Assembly: GCA_963850345.1 (NCBI GenBank)
Contig: CAWKKW010000002.1
Span: forward strand, 744,001 to 808,000
Length of the DNA stretch: 64,000 bases
Reading direction: 5' to 3'
DNA from: CAWKKW01 sp963850345
GTDB taxonomy: Bacteria; Acidobacteriota; Terriglobia; Terriglobales; Acidobacteriaceae
The notes below the pieces were generated by a model, which searched no databases, was not told the origin of the DNA, and saw only the letters and a program-made list of their open reading frames with translations. The translations under genes were made by a program, and so were the position numbers. This document shows positions 9,889-18,935 of the stretch, one piece after another. Within the stretch, counting starts at the first letter, position 1. Every line of letters starts with the position of its first letter.

Positions 9889-10412
9889 ACATAAACCTCC
9901 AATGGCACGAGCTTGTGCCAAGGAAACGAAACATGTGTCAGCAGAAAGTAACTAGATTGTAACGTTGTCGGGATCATCGGAATAGTTCCATGTCATCAAT
10001 CCAACTTAGAAACGGCAGCCCTCGTGTGTCGGGTAAGTGACGAAGAGAGCCGTGCTCGATCCAGCTCAGTAGACCGTCGTCGAACCGAGGTGTCTCAGGG
10101 CCTTTAGTCAGGGGAAGCCAGCTACACCGCGTTGGATATGTAACAATCGGTGCTCTTGTGAGGTTAACGGTTTGATTGGTCGCACAGCTTGCGCTTGACG
10201 CTGAAGGGTTCATCGACTACTTTGCACTCCGTGTTGATCAGCACGGTTGCGGGCTTATCGGTGCCGTAGGCGCCACTCCGGTTGGGCGGACACTAGCTCC
10301 GCATCAGCAGAACTGCACCATGAGGTCGCAGCCAACACATGCGGCGCTATAGCGTCAGAGGCAATGATCATCGTCCGAGAAGCATCGCAGCGGCCGAGCC
10401 GCGTAGAAGATT
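9889..10412. other. Intergenic region, nothing recognised
   Basis: Gap between two leftward genes. Short open frames here show no conserved features or ribosome sites. Confidence 0.3.
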
Positions 10413-11513
10413 TCAGCGCGCCTTGATGAGCGTGTAGCTGTTCTTCACCAGGCTCTGAAATGTCTGGTGGAAGGCCTCCCCGTCTTCTTTCTCCTCGCCC
10501 ACGAAGCGCCGCCGCCAGTTCGCTTCATCCACATCTTTTGGCACCAGCTCTTCCGTTTCTTCTATAGTCTTGCCTTCATTGATGGCCTTCTCAACCGAGG
10601 CGTTTACGGTGTCGAGCAGGTCGACGGTCAGCGAGAGGTACTGCTTGTCCCGCAAGACATCTCCGTGACCTGGAACCAGAATCTGTGCATCAAGTTCGGC
10701 CAGTCGCTTCAGCGTGGCCGCCTGCTCGGTGGTTAGGCCGCCAAAGAAATAAGGCACCGGGTGATCTAGCAGGTCTCCAGTGCACACAATCTTCTCCGCG
10801 GGCAGATAGATGATTGTGTCCCCTGCCGTATTCCCGCGCCCTAAGAACTTGATCTCAACGCGTCGTGAGCCCAGGTCAATGTTGAGCAGCGAATCGAAGG
10901 AAATATTCGGGACGAGTTGCTTGACCTCGCGCATCTCCGCTACCACGGGCGCCAGACCCGCGATGGCCTTTTCATAGTCCTTCCGGTCCGCGTCTGAGAG
11001 CGGCTTGCCATCCGGATCCTTGCCCGAGTCGAGAATGGTCTGAAAGCGCTTCGCTCGACCGGGATAGCGCTCAACGGCTCCGGGGTTGAATGCAGCGATG
11101 GTTTTCTGCGTCGCTACGTGAGCAATGATCTGCACAGCCGGAAATGCCGCCGCGTACTCCGCGTTGCCTAGCGTGTGATCGAAGTGCCAGTGCGTATTCA
11201 CGATGAATATCACTGGCTTCGGCGTCCACTTCCTGATCTGTTCAATGTCTTGCCGCGCCGTGCTGGGCAACAGGCACGTGTCCACCACGAGTACGCCCCG
11301 ATCGCCAATGATCACGGTCGTATTGCTCTGCGGAAAACCATCAGGGGCATCTGGGTGGCGAATTTCGTAGACGCCCTCCGCCAGCATCACGCTGCTCCGG
11401 GCAGTCGTCACAGAGGAGTCGGCGAAGACCGTAGTGGTGGAAAGTGCAAGCGCCCCAAGGAGCAGCGAAGCCATTGGGGCGCACAGCCGGGAGGTGAAAC
11501 CGATCGTCAACAT
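10413..11513 (-). CDS. Exported metallo-beta-lactamase-fold hydrolase
   Basis: Starting at ATG 11513 gives 366 residues with an N-terminal signal peptide (MLTIGFTSRLCAPMASLLLG). The zinc-site signature NTHWHFDHTLGN gives the HxHxDH motif; a further metal ligand is probably the His in LVPGHGDVL, with Asp in IVCTGDLLDHPVPY. The fold hydrolyses or oxidises many substrates (lactams, lactones, thioesters), so the reaction is not known. The reading frame stays open to 11678, but the upstream part lacks a signal peptide and a ribosome site. No operon partner is seen. Confidence 0.85.
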   Translation of the reverse strand: MLTIGFTSRLCAPMASLLLGALALSTTTVFADSSVTTARSSVMLAEGVYEIRHPDAPDGFPQSNTTVIIGDRGVLVVDTCLLPSTARQDIEQIRKWTPKPVIFIVNTHWHFDHTLGNAEYAAAFPAVQIIAHVATQKTIAAFNPGAVERYPGRAKRFQTILDSGKDPDGKPLSDADRKDYEKAIAGLAPVVAEMREVKQLVPNISFDSLLNIDLGSRRVEIKFLGRGNTAGDTIIYLPAEKIVCTGDLLDHPVPYFFGGLTTEQAATLKRLAELDAQILVPGHGDVLRDKQYLSLTVDLLDTVNASVEKAINEGKTIEETEELVPKDVDEANWRRRFVGEEKEDGEAFHQTFQSLVKNSYTLIKAR

Positions 11514-12239
11514 GCGCGATGATCGCCCTGCAGATCGGAGGATAAACAGGGAAAGTGACCAAATGGCTTCAACTTGTGTCGAACCGGCGCCGTCGAAGGA
11601 GTGATCAAGAGAAGGAGCGCTCAGTGAGGATGAGCCCGGATATGCATTGGTTTCATGATTGATGCCTGGTTCGCTCAATCCGTGATTCCGCTCAGCGAGA
11701 TTGATCCTGATTACCAGCAGGTAGCAGAATACCTGAGGCGGACACGAGCAATGTTGTCAATCAATATCAAGACGCAGTTTTGATCAACCGGCTCGACAAC
11801 AGTAAGTCACACTTCTCAGTTAGGTGGAAACCTCGCTATGACCTCAAAAGGCTGATCAAAGAAGCCTGGTCGTATGAGCGGAGCGAAACCGATCCGCGGT
11901 ACATCTGGTATCCATTTGCTCACGGGTGCAGACAAACCTCTCCGCTACTCACTAAGCAGTCTGACTAAGCACCCTCTGACTGCGAATCATCTAAGAGTTC
12001 CAACTTGGGAGTGTCACGAATAGTTCTATAAGTTGAACAGACTTCCAATGGTGATTGTGTTCCACACTTGACTGCATTTACTTTACAGAGAGTGACGCCT
12101 GCAAACGCCTACATCTGGAGCTGGTGTGCTGAGACAACGTTCGTAGTCCAGAGCGCTTAAATACTGAATCGACTGTTACATAACTTAGAAGTGTGAATAG
12201 GAAAACAGCAGTTATTGCTGAACAACTACAAACGATCCC
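11514..12239. other. Intergenic region, relatively AT-rich, nothing recognised
   Basis: About 730 bases upstream of the GH36 gene. One 62-codon open frame (11780-11968) shows no family features or ribosome site. I see no RNA gene. Confidence 0.3.
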
Positions 12240-12268
12240 TTGACGTCCGCAAGACCGTCAGTTACATA
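12240..12268 (+). promoter_or_regulatory. Putative sigma70-type promoter of GH36 gene
   Basis: TTGACG at 12240-12245 and TACATA at 12263-12268 are separated by 17 bases. They lie 20 bases before the ATG, so the leader would be very short. Prediction from sequence only. Confidence 0.35.
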
Positions 12269-12288
12269 TCTTGTGATCAAGTACGCCT

Positions 12289-14526
12289 ATGACAAACAAC
12301 GCCATAACTAGACGCCGCTTCATGGCGCTGAGTGCGGGCGCCGCCACGATGGCTGCTGGGCTTAGAAGCGACGGAGCCGAGCTTGTCTTCGCCGATGCGC
12401 CTTCGGATTCTCAAGTCTCCGCGATGACTCACCGGTCAGGCACGGATTTAGAGATGGAGATGGCGCGGTCATGGGCTCGCGCTTTTCAGCTGCCCGGACC
12501 CAAACCGGAGACGTCCCAAAGCGAGCTACTTCGAGAGTTGCTGGAGCCGCCGTTTTCGTTCGTATACGGTGACCGCCAGTCCAGCGATATCCTTTCGAAC
12601 TGGAAATTTGAAGTCAAGCATTTTGAGCTGGACGCCACCAAAGGTCAGCAGGAGACGATCTACACAGATCCAGTTACGGGGTTGGTGGTTCGCGCAGTCG
12701 CAACCCATTTCGAGGATTTCCCGGCACTTGAGTGGGTCTTGCATTTCAAGAATACTGGCGCCTCGGATACGCCGATACTGCAGAGTATCCAGCCCTTGAG
12801 TGCGAATTTATCGTCACCCGACGGGGATCCAACCATTCATCACTCCAAAGGCGCGACCTGCTCACCGGATGATTTCATGCCGCTGGCCAGAGTACTCGGT
12901 AAACACGGTAGCTTGCACTTACAACCGGGCGGGGGGCGATCCTCCAGCCAATATCTACCTTTCTTTAACATCGAAACCAAGACACAGGGCGCCATTGTAG
13001 CAATCGGCTGGTCGGGTGAATGGGCAGCCACATTCGATAACGTGGCCCCGAGCTCAAACGTTCAAGTCAAAGCAGGAATGGCCTTGACGCACTTGACGCT
13101 CCATCCGGGCGAGGAGATCCGTACTCCGAAAATCCTGATGCTCTTCTGGCGGGGAGAACGTAGTCGCGGCCACAATCTGCTTCGCCAATTCATCCTGGCA
13201 CACCACCGACCTGTGGCTGATGGCAAGAGCTTACAGACGCCGATGACTAATCACAATTGGGGCGGAACGCCAGCCTCTGATCACCTGGAAAACATCAGGC
13301 ACATCGTTGCCCATGACCTTCCCATGGACTACTACTGGATCGATGCAGAGTGGTTTGGACGGGGCCCATGGTGGCAAAACGCAGGAAACTGGGAAGCCAA
13401 AAAAGAGCTGTATCCTGCCGGTCTCAAGCCGATCAGCGATGCCTTACATTCGTCGGGACGCAAGTTGCTTCTTTGGTTTGAGCCGGAACGAGTCTGCGAG
13501 GGTACACCCTGGTACTCGGAACATGCCAAGTGGCTGCTGGACGTGCCCGAGGACAGGCGGGTCTACAGGGGCTTTGGCTCCAAGGGTGACGCGGATATCC
13601 CAATGTCTGACCCGCGTTGGATCCCAAATGAGAGTAACCGGAATCAGATGCAAGACAATGACCGGCTGTTCAATCTGGGTATTCCTGAGGCACGGGAATT
13701 CCTGACGGATTTCATTTCAAACAAGATTGATGAATTTGGTCTGGACTGCTTCCGGAACGACTCCAACATCGCACCGCTCGAGTTCTGGCGCGCCGAGGAC
13801 GCTCCTGACCGACAGGGCATGACCGAGATTCGCTGGGTTGAAGGCTTGTATGCGTTTTGGGATGAGTTATTGCGCCGCCACCCCAAGTTAATCATTGACG
13901 ATTGCGCCAGCGGAGGTCGTCGCATCGACCTGGAAACTATTGGGCGCAGCACCCCGTTTTCACGAACCGATTTCGTTGGCAATACTCTTAGCAATCAGAA
14001 TCACAGCTATGGTCTGCTCCTTTGGGTACCGCTTCATACGACCTCAGCTGGGAACCTTTCCACTGACGATCAATATCGAGTACGCAGCGGAATGACCACT
14101 GGTCTATCCTACGGGCTCTTTACTTCGGGCGACATGCCGCAGCGCAAGCCTGATTATCGAAATTTCCCATTCGCCGAGATTAAGAAGTCACTTGAGCAGT
14201 ATCGCTCGCTCGCCCCATTCTTCTATGGCGACTACTATCCATTGACGGAATATACTCAGACTCTCGACACATGGATGGCATACCAACTGGACTTGCCGGA
14301 ACAAGGCAAAGGTATGGTCGTCGTGATCAAACGTCCCCACGCAAAGTACAGTCAGGCCAGCCTTCCTCTCAAAGCAATCCGGGTTGACTCTCCGTACGAA
14401 ATCACAAACGTGGATACCGGCGACAAGAACCTAGTTGCAGGAAGACAGCTTCACGAAGAAGGCCTCGAGATTCGGTTGCTGAAGGCGCCCGATTCTGCAT
14501 TGCTTATCTATCGTAGAAAGGCTTAG
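12289..14526 (+). CDS. GH36-type alpha-galactosidase, Tat-exported
   Basis: The 745-residue enzyme starts with a twin-arginine signal (NNAITRRRFMALSAGAATMA). A beta-sandwich N-terminal domain (about residues 60-310) precedes a TIM barrel with GH36/clan-D landmarks: MDYYWIDAEWFG, LLLWFEPERVCEGTPW, the nucleophile region LDCFRNDSN (Asp about 491) and DDCASGGRRIDLET, whose Asp about 547 should be the acid/base. It removes alpha-galactosyl or related groups retentively from plant oligosaccharides or galactomannan outside the cytoplasm. The usual Lys two residues before the nucleophile region is Arg here, so the precise substrate may differ. The esterase gene follows 147 bases downstream. Confidence 0.88.
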   Translation: MTNNAITRRRFMALSAGAATMAAGLRSDGAELVFADAPSDSQVSAMTHRSGTDLEMEMARSWARAFQLPGPKPETSQSELLRELLEPPFSFVYGDRQSSDILSNWKFEVKHFELDATKGQQETIYTDPVTGLVVRAVATHFEDFPALEWVLHFKNTGASDTPILQSIQPLSANLSSPDGDPTIHHSKGATCSPDDFMPLARVLGKHGSLHLQPGGGRSSSQYLPFFNIETKTQGAIVAIGWSGEWAATFDNVAPSSNVQVKAGMALTHLTLHPGEEIRTPKILMLFWRGERSRGHNLLRQFILAHHRPVADGKSLQTPMTNHNWGGTPASDHLENIRHIVAHDLPMDYYWIDAEWFGRGPWWQNAGNWEAKKELYPAGLKPISDALHSSGRKLLLWFEPERVCEGTPWYSEHAKWLLDVPEDRRVYRGFGSKGDADIPMSDPRWIPNESNRNQMQDNDRLFNLGIPEAREFLTDFISNKIDEFGLDCFRNDSNIAPLEFWRAEDAPDRQGMTEIRWVEGLYAFWDELLRRHPKLIIDDCASGGRRIDLETIGRSTPFSRTDFVGNTLSNQNHSYGLLLWVPLHTTSAGNLSTDDQYRVRSGMTTGLSYGLFTSGDMPQRKPDYRNFPFAEIKKSLEQYRSLAPFFYGDYYPLTEYTQTLDTWMAYQLDLPEQGKGMVVVIKRPHAKYSQASLPLKAIRVDSPYEITNVDTGDKNLVAGRQLHEEGLEIRLLKAPDSALLIYRRKA

Positions 14527-14673
14527 CGGCCGAAGCGAAGAGGCTCGGCTCTTCAGGGAGCAGCACAGATGCTGGTAGGGATCGACCGCGGCTGGTTGGG
14601 TGATGGTTGTTGCAAGGCGCCGAATGGCGAGACGTGTTAGCAAGCAGACGCAAAGTGACGAGGATTTAAATTC

Positions 14674-16080
14674 GTGCACCTGACCATTCTGCGCTTCGGC
14701 ACTTTAGCCGCCAGTCCGGCTCTGATATTGTCGATGACTGCCACTATCTTTGCTGCCGATTGGCCCCCAACTCGGGACGAGCAAAATCCCACTACTCGCG
14801 CGCTTGATGGCCGAACGATCGAGCGGTACGTCCACGGTCCGCGCGGCACCTGGGGTTATCCTGCCATGGCCCATGCCGAATGGGAACCTCCGAAGGAGCA
14901 GGAAACCGGGGCGGCGGAACAGAATCATGACAGCTTCTATGTTGTATCTCCTAAGAGGCCGCGTGAAGAAGCTCCACTTTACGTTGTGTTGCATTCCGCG
15001 AACCGGACGGCTTATGACTATTTGGGATACGCGTTGCTGAACAGGAAGACAAGCGCGGACGATGATCCCTCGACGGCGATGACGAATGTCCCCGATAATT
15101 TCTATGGCCTCTACCTTAACTCTACGAACGACGAGTGGTGGGGTTGGACAGAGGCGCGCAAGAATACTGCAGACCACATCGATTCGCCGCCGTCCGCGGA
15201 ACGCCGAGCTGTAGATACCATCGAATGGGTAGTGAAGCGCTATAAGATCGATCGCAATCGCATCTATCTTTCCGGCGTCTCCATGGGCGGTAACGGGGCA
15301 CTTGGAATTGGTATCTCTCACGGCGACATCTTTGCAGCCATGCGTGTCACTGTTCCTGCAGGAACCGGCTTCGCCTCGTACAGTTTTGGAGGCTTTGCTC
15401 CATCGCCGGCGGTAGACGCCCCGCAATCGGAACGTGCTGCCTGGATTCTTAAAGCATCGGGATTCGGGCACCCTGATCCCCCGGTGATCGTAGACTTCTC
15501 CTCACCGGTAGACAGCTGGTCCATCACCGAACCTGCGCTGCTACAGGCGGCACAGACAGGACATCTGCCTCTGATCCTTGGCTGGGGTCCATTCGGCCAT
15601 ACTGGTTTCGGATCGAAGATAGCGGGCAGTCCGCTTTGCCAGGTCACATTGCAGTTCCCTTGGCTTGAGATTCGCAAGAATGTAGCGTATCCCGTTTTTA
15701 CTCGCGCTTCTTCCGATCAGCGATCGCCATGGCTGAATGCTCCAGTCGACTTCGACGACTCAGGACAAGTGAATGCCTATTTCCGGTGGAAGAGCAGCCA
15801 AGATACAGCCTCATCCGTGATGATGCTGATCTGGATTGCCCACCCGGTGGTCGAGAACCCATCGTCGGCGATGCCCGATGCTGCCACAGCCGATGTGACG
15901 CTGAGGCGTCTGCAACAGTTCAGGGTGCAGCCAGGTCGACGTTATCGGTGGACAGCGTCTCAGAAGAACGAATTGCTCATGTCAGGCACACTGATGCCTG
16001 ATGCGGCAGGTTTACTGACCATTCCTGGCGTCAAGCTCACCCTGACGCCGATCGCACTGACCATAACTCCGGCGGATTAG
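14674..16080 (+). CDS. Secreted alpha/beta-hydrolase, esterase-like
   Basis: The 468-residue protein starts at GTG 14674 with a signal peptide ending near TATIFAADW. The centre carries a serine-hydrolase nucleophile elbow, YLSGVSMGGNGALG (GxSxG), after the oxyanion-type strand LYVVLHSANRTAYD. A WGWTEARKN segment and IGISHGDIFAAM support a PHB-depolymerase/feruloyl-esterase-like fold. A C-terminal beta-rich region follows from about residue 340. Position after an exported GH36 enzyme suggests removal of acyl groups from plant polysaccharide, which is inference. There is no enzyme-specific motif that fixes the substrate. Confidence 0.75.
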   Translation: MHLTILRFGTLAASPALILSMTATIFAADWPPTRDEQNPTTRALDGRTIERYVHGPRGTWGYPAMAHAEWEPPKEQETGAAEQNHDSFYVVSPKRPREEAPLYVVLHSANRTAYDYLGYALLNRKTSADDDPSTAMTNVPDNFYGLYLNSTNDEWWGWTEARKNTADHIDSPPSAERRAVDTIEWVVKRYKIDRNRIYLSGVSMGGNGALGIGISHGDIFAAMRVTVPAGTGFASYSFGGFAPSPAVDAPQSERAAWILKASGFGHPDPPVIVDFSSPVDSWSITEPALLQAAQTGHLPLILGWGPFGHTGFGSKIAGSPLCQVTLQFPWLEIRKNVAYPVFTRASSDQRSPWLNAPVDFDDSGQVNAYFRWKSSQDTASSVMMLIWIAHPVVENPSSAMPDAATADVTLRRLQQFRVQPGRRYRWTASQKNELLMSGTLMPDAAGLLTIPGVKLTLTPIALTITPAD

Positions 16081-16242
16081 CACGGTCGTTGCGCTCGGGC
16101 GAAGTACTTCTTGTTCACGGGATCTGAGTGGGACGAAACGGAGCCGCAGCCGTGCCCAACTTCATTGGATCAGACAAGTTCGAAGGACTTGACCCATCTA
16201 TCAAGTCTTGTGTCTCAGTTGAGCACACCAGTAGGAGGAGCT

Positions 16243-16938
16243 ATGACAACGTGGCTAAGAAGAAAATGGCTTGGTGGTCTGATTGTGATTTTTGCGGTAA
16301 CCGGCCGCGCGCAAGTCTTCGATCTATCGGCCGATTTCTCCCTCGATAAGAATCCGAATGCAGTGTGGGAGTACGGCTTTTCCGCCTTAGACTCGCTAGC
16401 GGCTGACCAGTTTCAGCTTGATCAGAAATCGGTGATGATCGGCCCCATCGGTTTCTGGCATCCGACCCAGGGTGACGCGCCTGGTCCGGGCTACTATCCC
16501 TATATTGCCCACAACAGCACGAAAGCTACTCAGGTGGGATCAAAAGGCTGGGCTATCTCTGATGGCCAGATCGCAATGGAAGGCAGCAATACCGGCCAGT
16601 TCAGCCTGATTCGGTTCATCGCGCCGCGCACAGGCAACTACTCTCTTCATGCCAAATTCGTCGGCATTCATTACGGGTTGTCGACCACCGATGTACACAT
16701 ATTGCGAAACGGCCATTCTGTCTTCGACGCGGATATCGACGGCTACGGAGGAGATCCGGCATTTCACATTGTGCAAGGGCAAAATCCCAGAGCGGAGTAC
16801 TCAGCCGACATGCACCTGAAGGCCAAAGACAAAATCACATTTGCTGTGGGATATGGCAAGAACAAAACTAATTATGGGGACACGACAGGTTTATCGGTAA
16901 AAATCCTGTTACGCAATGAGACCAGGTTGAACAGATGA
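16243..16938 (+). CDS. Secreted beta-rich protein, unknown function
   Basis: ATG 16243 is preceded by GGAGG at ideal distance and starts a signal peptide (MTTWLRRKWLGGLIVIFAV), giving 231 residues. The mature part opens with FDLSADFSLDKNPNAVWEYG, a theme I know from secreted planctomycete and cyanobacterial proteins with a jelly-roll domain. It continues with FIAPRTGNYSLHAKFVGI, which looks like a carbohydrate-binding beta-sandwich. No catalytic residues are evident. Its place behind the GH36 and esterase genes suggests a sugar-binding accessory protein; this is inference. Confidence 0.65.
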   Translation: MTTWLRRKWLGGLIVIFAVTGRAQVFDLSADFSLDKNPNAVWEYGFSALDSLAADQFQLDQKSVMIGPIGFWHPTQGDAPGPGYYPYIAHNSTKATQVGSKGWAISDGQIAMEGSNTGQFSLIRFIAPRTGNYSLHAKFVGIHYGLSTTDVHILRNGHSVFDADIDGYGGDPAFHIVQGQNPRAEYSADMHLKAKDKITFAVGYGKNKTNYGDTTGLSVKILLRNETRLNR

Positions 16939-17648
16939 CCGTCGTCTAATCGAGCCTGAATCGCGAACTCCAAGCCACGTCATGCTGCCCTGTGTCAGCA
17001 ACGCTGTTAACACGATTCGGAAGGGATGGCAGGCCCCGCTTCTTGTCCGGCGAGAAAGAGAGCGGCCTTCACGTTGCCATCGGGCTCCGGTTCAACTTCT
17101 ACAGTCCGTTCACACAGGGATGCGGAGCAGCGAGCAGTATGGATGGAGTGGAGCCAGGTGGACTTCGAGCGTCGGCAATCCATCTGCCCAAAACTAGGAC
17201 GGAGATCCGCGAACCATTCTTCTGAACTCGGCTGCACTAGCTTCTCTAAAGGAACTGCACGGCCAGGGCAAGAAACTGAGATCAGCGCCTGTCTTCTCTT
17301 GCCTTCCGGAGCGGCGAACCTCTTCCAGGTTCGCGAGGCTGGTTTGGCACCGCGATCGAAGAGGCGAGGACTGAGGGATATACGTGGCATTGCAACCGCC
17401 ATACTTTTGCAAGTAAACTCGTAATGGTCGGGTAGTTCTGCGTGCCATCTCAGAACTACTCCGGCACAGGACTCTGCAGATGGTCATTCGGTATTCCCAT
17501 CTCGCTCCGGGCACGAGGCCTCGGCTGTCGATCGCCTGGTGAGGGCGAGAAGCCAAAGGGACGCCAAATCGGACACCAGAGGTTCTGCAGCAAAAGCAAC
17601 GAAGCGCCTAAAGGTTGCCAGTAGCTGAACTGTACGAAATGACAAAAC
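16939..17648. other. Gene-poor stretch before tRNA-Ser
   Basis: About 710 bases. Several open frames overlap on both strands, but none shows a family motif or a good start. I support no gene here. Confidence 0.35.
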
Positions 17649-17740
17649 GGAGAGGTGGCAGAGCCCGGTTGAATGCACCTGACTCGAAATCAGACATAGT
17701 CGCAAGGCTATCGGGGGTTCGAATCCCCCCCTCTCCGCCA
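17649..17740 (+). tRNA. tRNA-Ser (CGA anticodon)
   Basis: The 92-nt cloverleaf has acceptor arms GGAGAGG (17649-17655) and CCTCTCC (17730-17736), discriminator G and an encoded CCA (17738-17740). The T-arm is GGGGG-TTCGAAT-CCCCC (17713-17729). The anticodon loop CTCGAAA carries CGA at 17685-17687, reading UCG. The long variable arm before the T-stem is typical of serine tRNA. One outer anticodon-stem pair is C-A. Confidence 0.95.
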
Positions 17741-17823
17741 TCAAATCTGCTGAGCCGTTCACAATCCACACGCAGAGCAAGCTTGCTACTCACACATAGT
17801 GTGGCGCTTTCGGATGCCCCTCT

Positions 17824-17856
17824 CAGAGCAGATTAGCGATGTTCGCTTCTGCTCTG
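17824..17856. repeat. Strong stem-loop downstream of tRNA-Ser
   Basis: CAGAGCAGA (17824-17832) pairs with TCTGCTCTG (17848-17856). An inner 4-bp stem AGCG/CGCT closes an ATGTT loop, with a 2-base bulge. It lacks a T-tract. It lies between the tRNA and the integrase relic, so it could end the tRNA transcript or be part of an old attachment region. Confidence 0.6.
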
Positions 17857-17883
17857 GGGTATTGACCACCGAGAGGGCAACAC

Positions 17884-18174
17884 GTGAAAGCGCCAAAGTT
17901 GCGACTTTATATCCGCGTGCGTCGGTCTGACAAACGCTACTTCTTCGCTGCACCCATCTGGAATAAGAACCACACTCTCCACGCGGGATATGCCTTAGTA
18001 CGCCGCCAGCCCGAGCACCATCCTGAGGGGATCAACTATCTCAGGTTCGCTCGCCAAGGCAAGCGGGTCTGGCATTGGTTGGGATCACGGGCCAGTCGAT
18101 GCGGACACACGACCACCCCTGGTGCTTTACTCGGGCTGCCAAGAACATCGTTCGCGACTCACTTACCGGACTAA
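17884..18174 (+). pseudogene. Truncated tyrosine-recombinase (integrase) relic
   Basis: This 96-codon frame starts at a GTG with GAGAGGG nearby. Its first about 65 residues (KLRLYIRVRRSDKRYFF, then PEHHPEGINYLRFARQGKRV) strongly resemble the N-terminal SAM-like start of soil-bacterial phage-type integrases. These usually continue for about 350 residues. Here the frame soon loses similarity and stops, so the catalytic Arg-His-Arg-Tyr domain is absent. The tail RTSFATHL faintly recalls the RHTFATHL recombinase motif and may be an internal-deletion fusion. Location 143 bases after a tRNA-Ser fits an element that integrated at the tRNA and later decayed. Confidence 0.6.
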
Positions 18175-18935
18175 AGATATTCATTCGTGGCCGTTGCTAA
18201 GTCCGGAGTGTGCTTGCAGCTTCTATACACTCGCATCAGGCTGCAGCCCTTGTGTTAATTTGCGCTCCGATAGCGTAGATACCGCGAACCACAGCCTGCC
18301 ACAACGCATTCTGCACTAATCATCCATAGGGTCGAGCCCACACCCACGCTGGACCAGACGGGAATAGCCATTTACGCCATACTCTCGCTCCAAACATCCA
18401 AAGTTAGGTGGCGATAGTTATTGCCAACTGAGCCTAACTCCAGGGTAGAGCGAGCGTGTCCTCAACATCGAACTTAGCAGTTCATTTCACAGCAGTTGAG
18501 CTACTCTTACGTTCCTGATGGCTAGCTTACCGCCGCACAATAACTAAGCCCGTCTAACTCGCGCGCACAGGTTTAGGTAAAAAATGTGTGAAATAGTTAT
18601 TGACTTTCTAGTCGCCAGTAACGAATATACCGACATCGCCACTTAGTATCTCTGACGCTGATCCGATTACTCGGAGTTATCTGCCAGGACCTTCGTCTAA
18701 GATTGAGCGCGACGAACAGATTGAAGTTTTTTCTGCTGCGATTGTTTCTCTTGTGCTGGTTCTCTAAATTTGCCCATCGGAATGCCAGTCCAGGCCGCGA
18801 GTAGCGGTAACAAGGATCATGGTTCCGAAAAATAAAACCTAAGAACATCGTCAAGCAAGTCCCTTTATTGGATTCGCGTGCAGAGCTGCGTTCTGAGCAC
18901 GGCCCTGCACGACTTTCTGACCCTGGAGAAGTTCT
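18175..18935. other. Gene-free stretch behind integrase relic
   Basis: About 760 bases with many stops in all frames and, by eye, lower GC than the neighbours. It contains the stem-loop at 18402-18439. I see no second copy of the tRNA 3' end in it. Confidence 0.35.
18402..18439. repeat. Inverted repeat in decayed island
   Basis: AGTTAGGTGGC (18402-18412) pairs with GCCA (18423-18426) and CCTAACT (18433-18439) around a GATAGTTATT loop, leaving a 6-base bulge. No T-tract and no flanking gene. Confidence 0.5.

Noticed and set aside
9974..10213. 79-codon reverse frame
   Set aside because: No motif and no neighbour that would support it.
14537..14554. GAAGAG/CTCTTC inverted repeat after the GH36 gene
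   Set aside because: Six-base arms without a T-tract, within chance expectation.
14704..15471. 255-codon reverse frame
   Set aside because: Antisense to the secreted esterase gene with signal peptide and GxSxG motif.
17026..17424. 132-codon frame before the tRNA gene
   Set aside because: Overlaps other frames on both strands, has no motif and no convincing ribosome site.
17741..18935. Repeat of the tRNA-Ser 3' end as attachment site
   Set aside because: I looked for a second copy of the T-arm/acceptor end in this stretch and saw none; a wider search is required.
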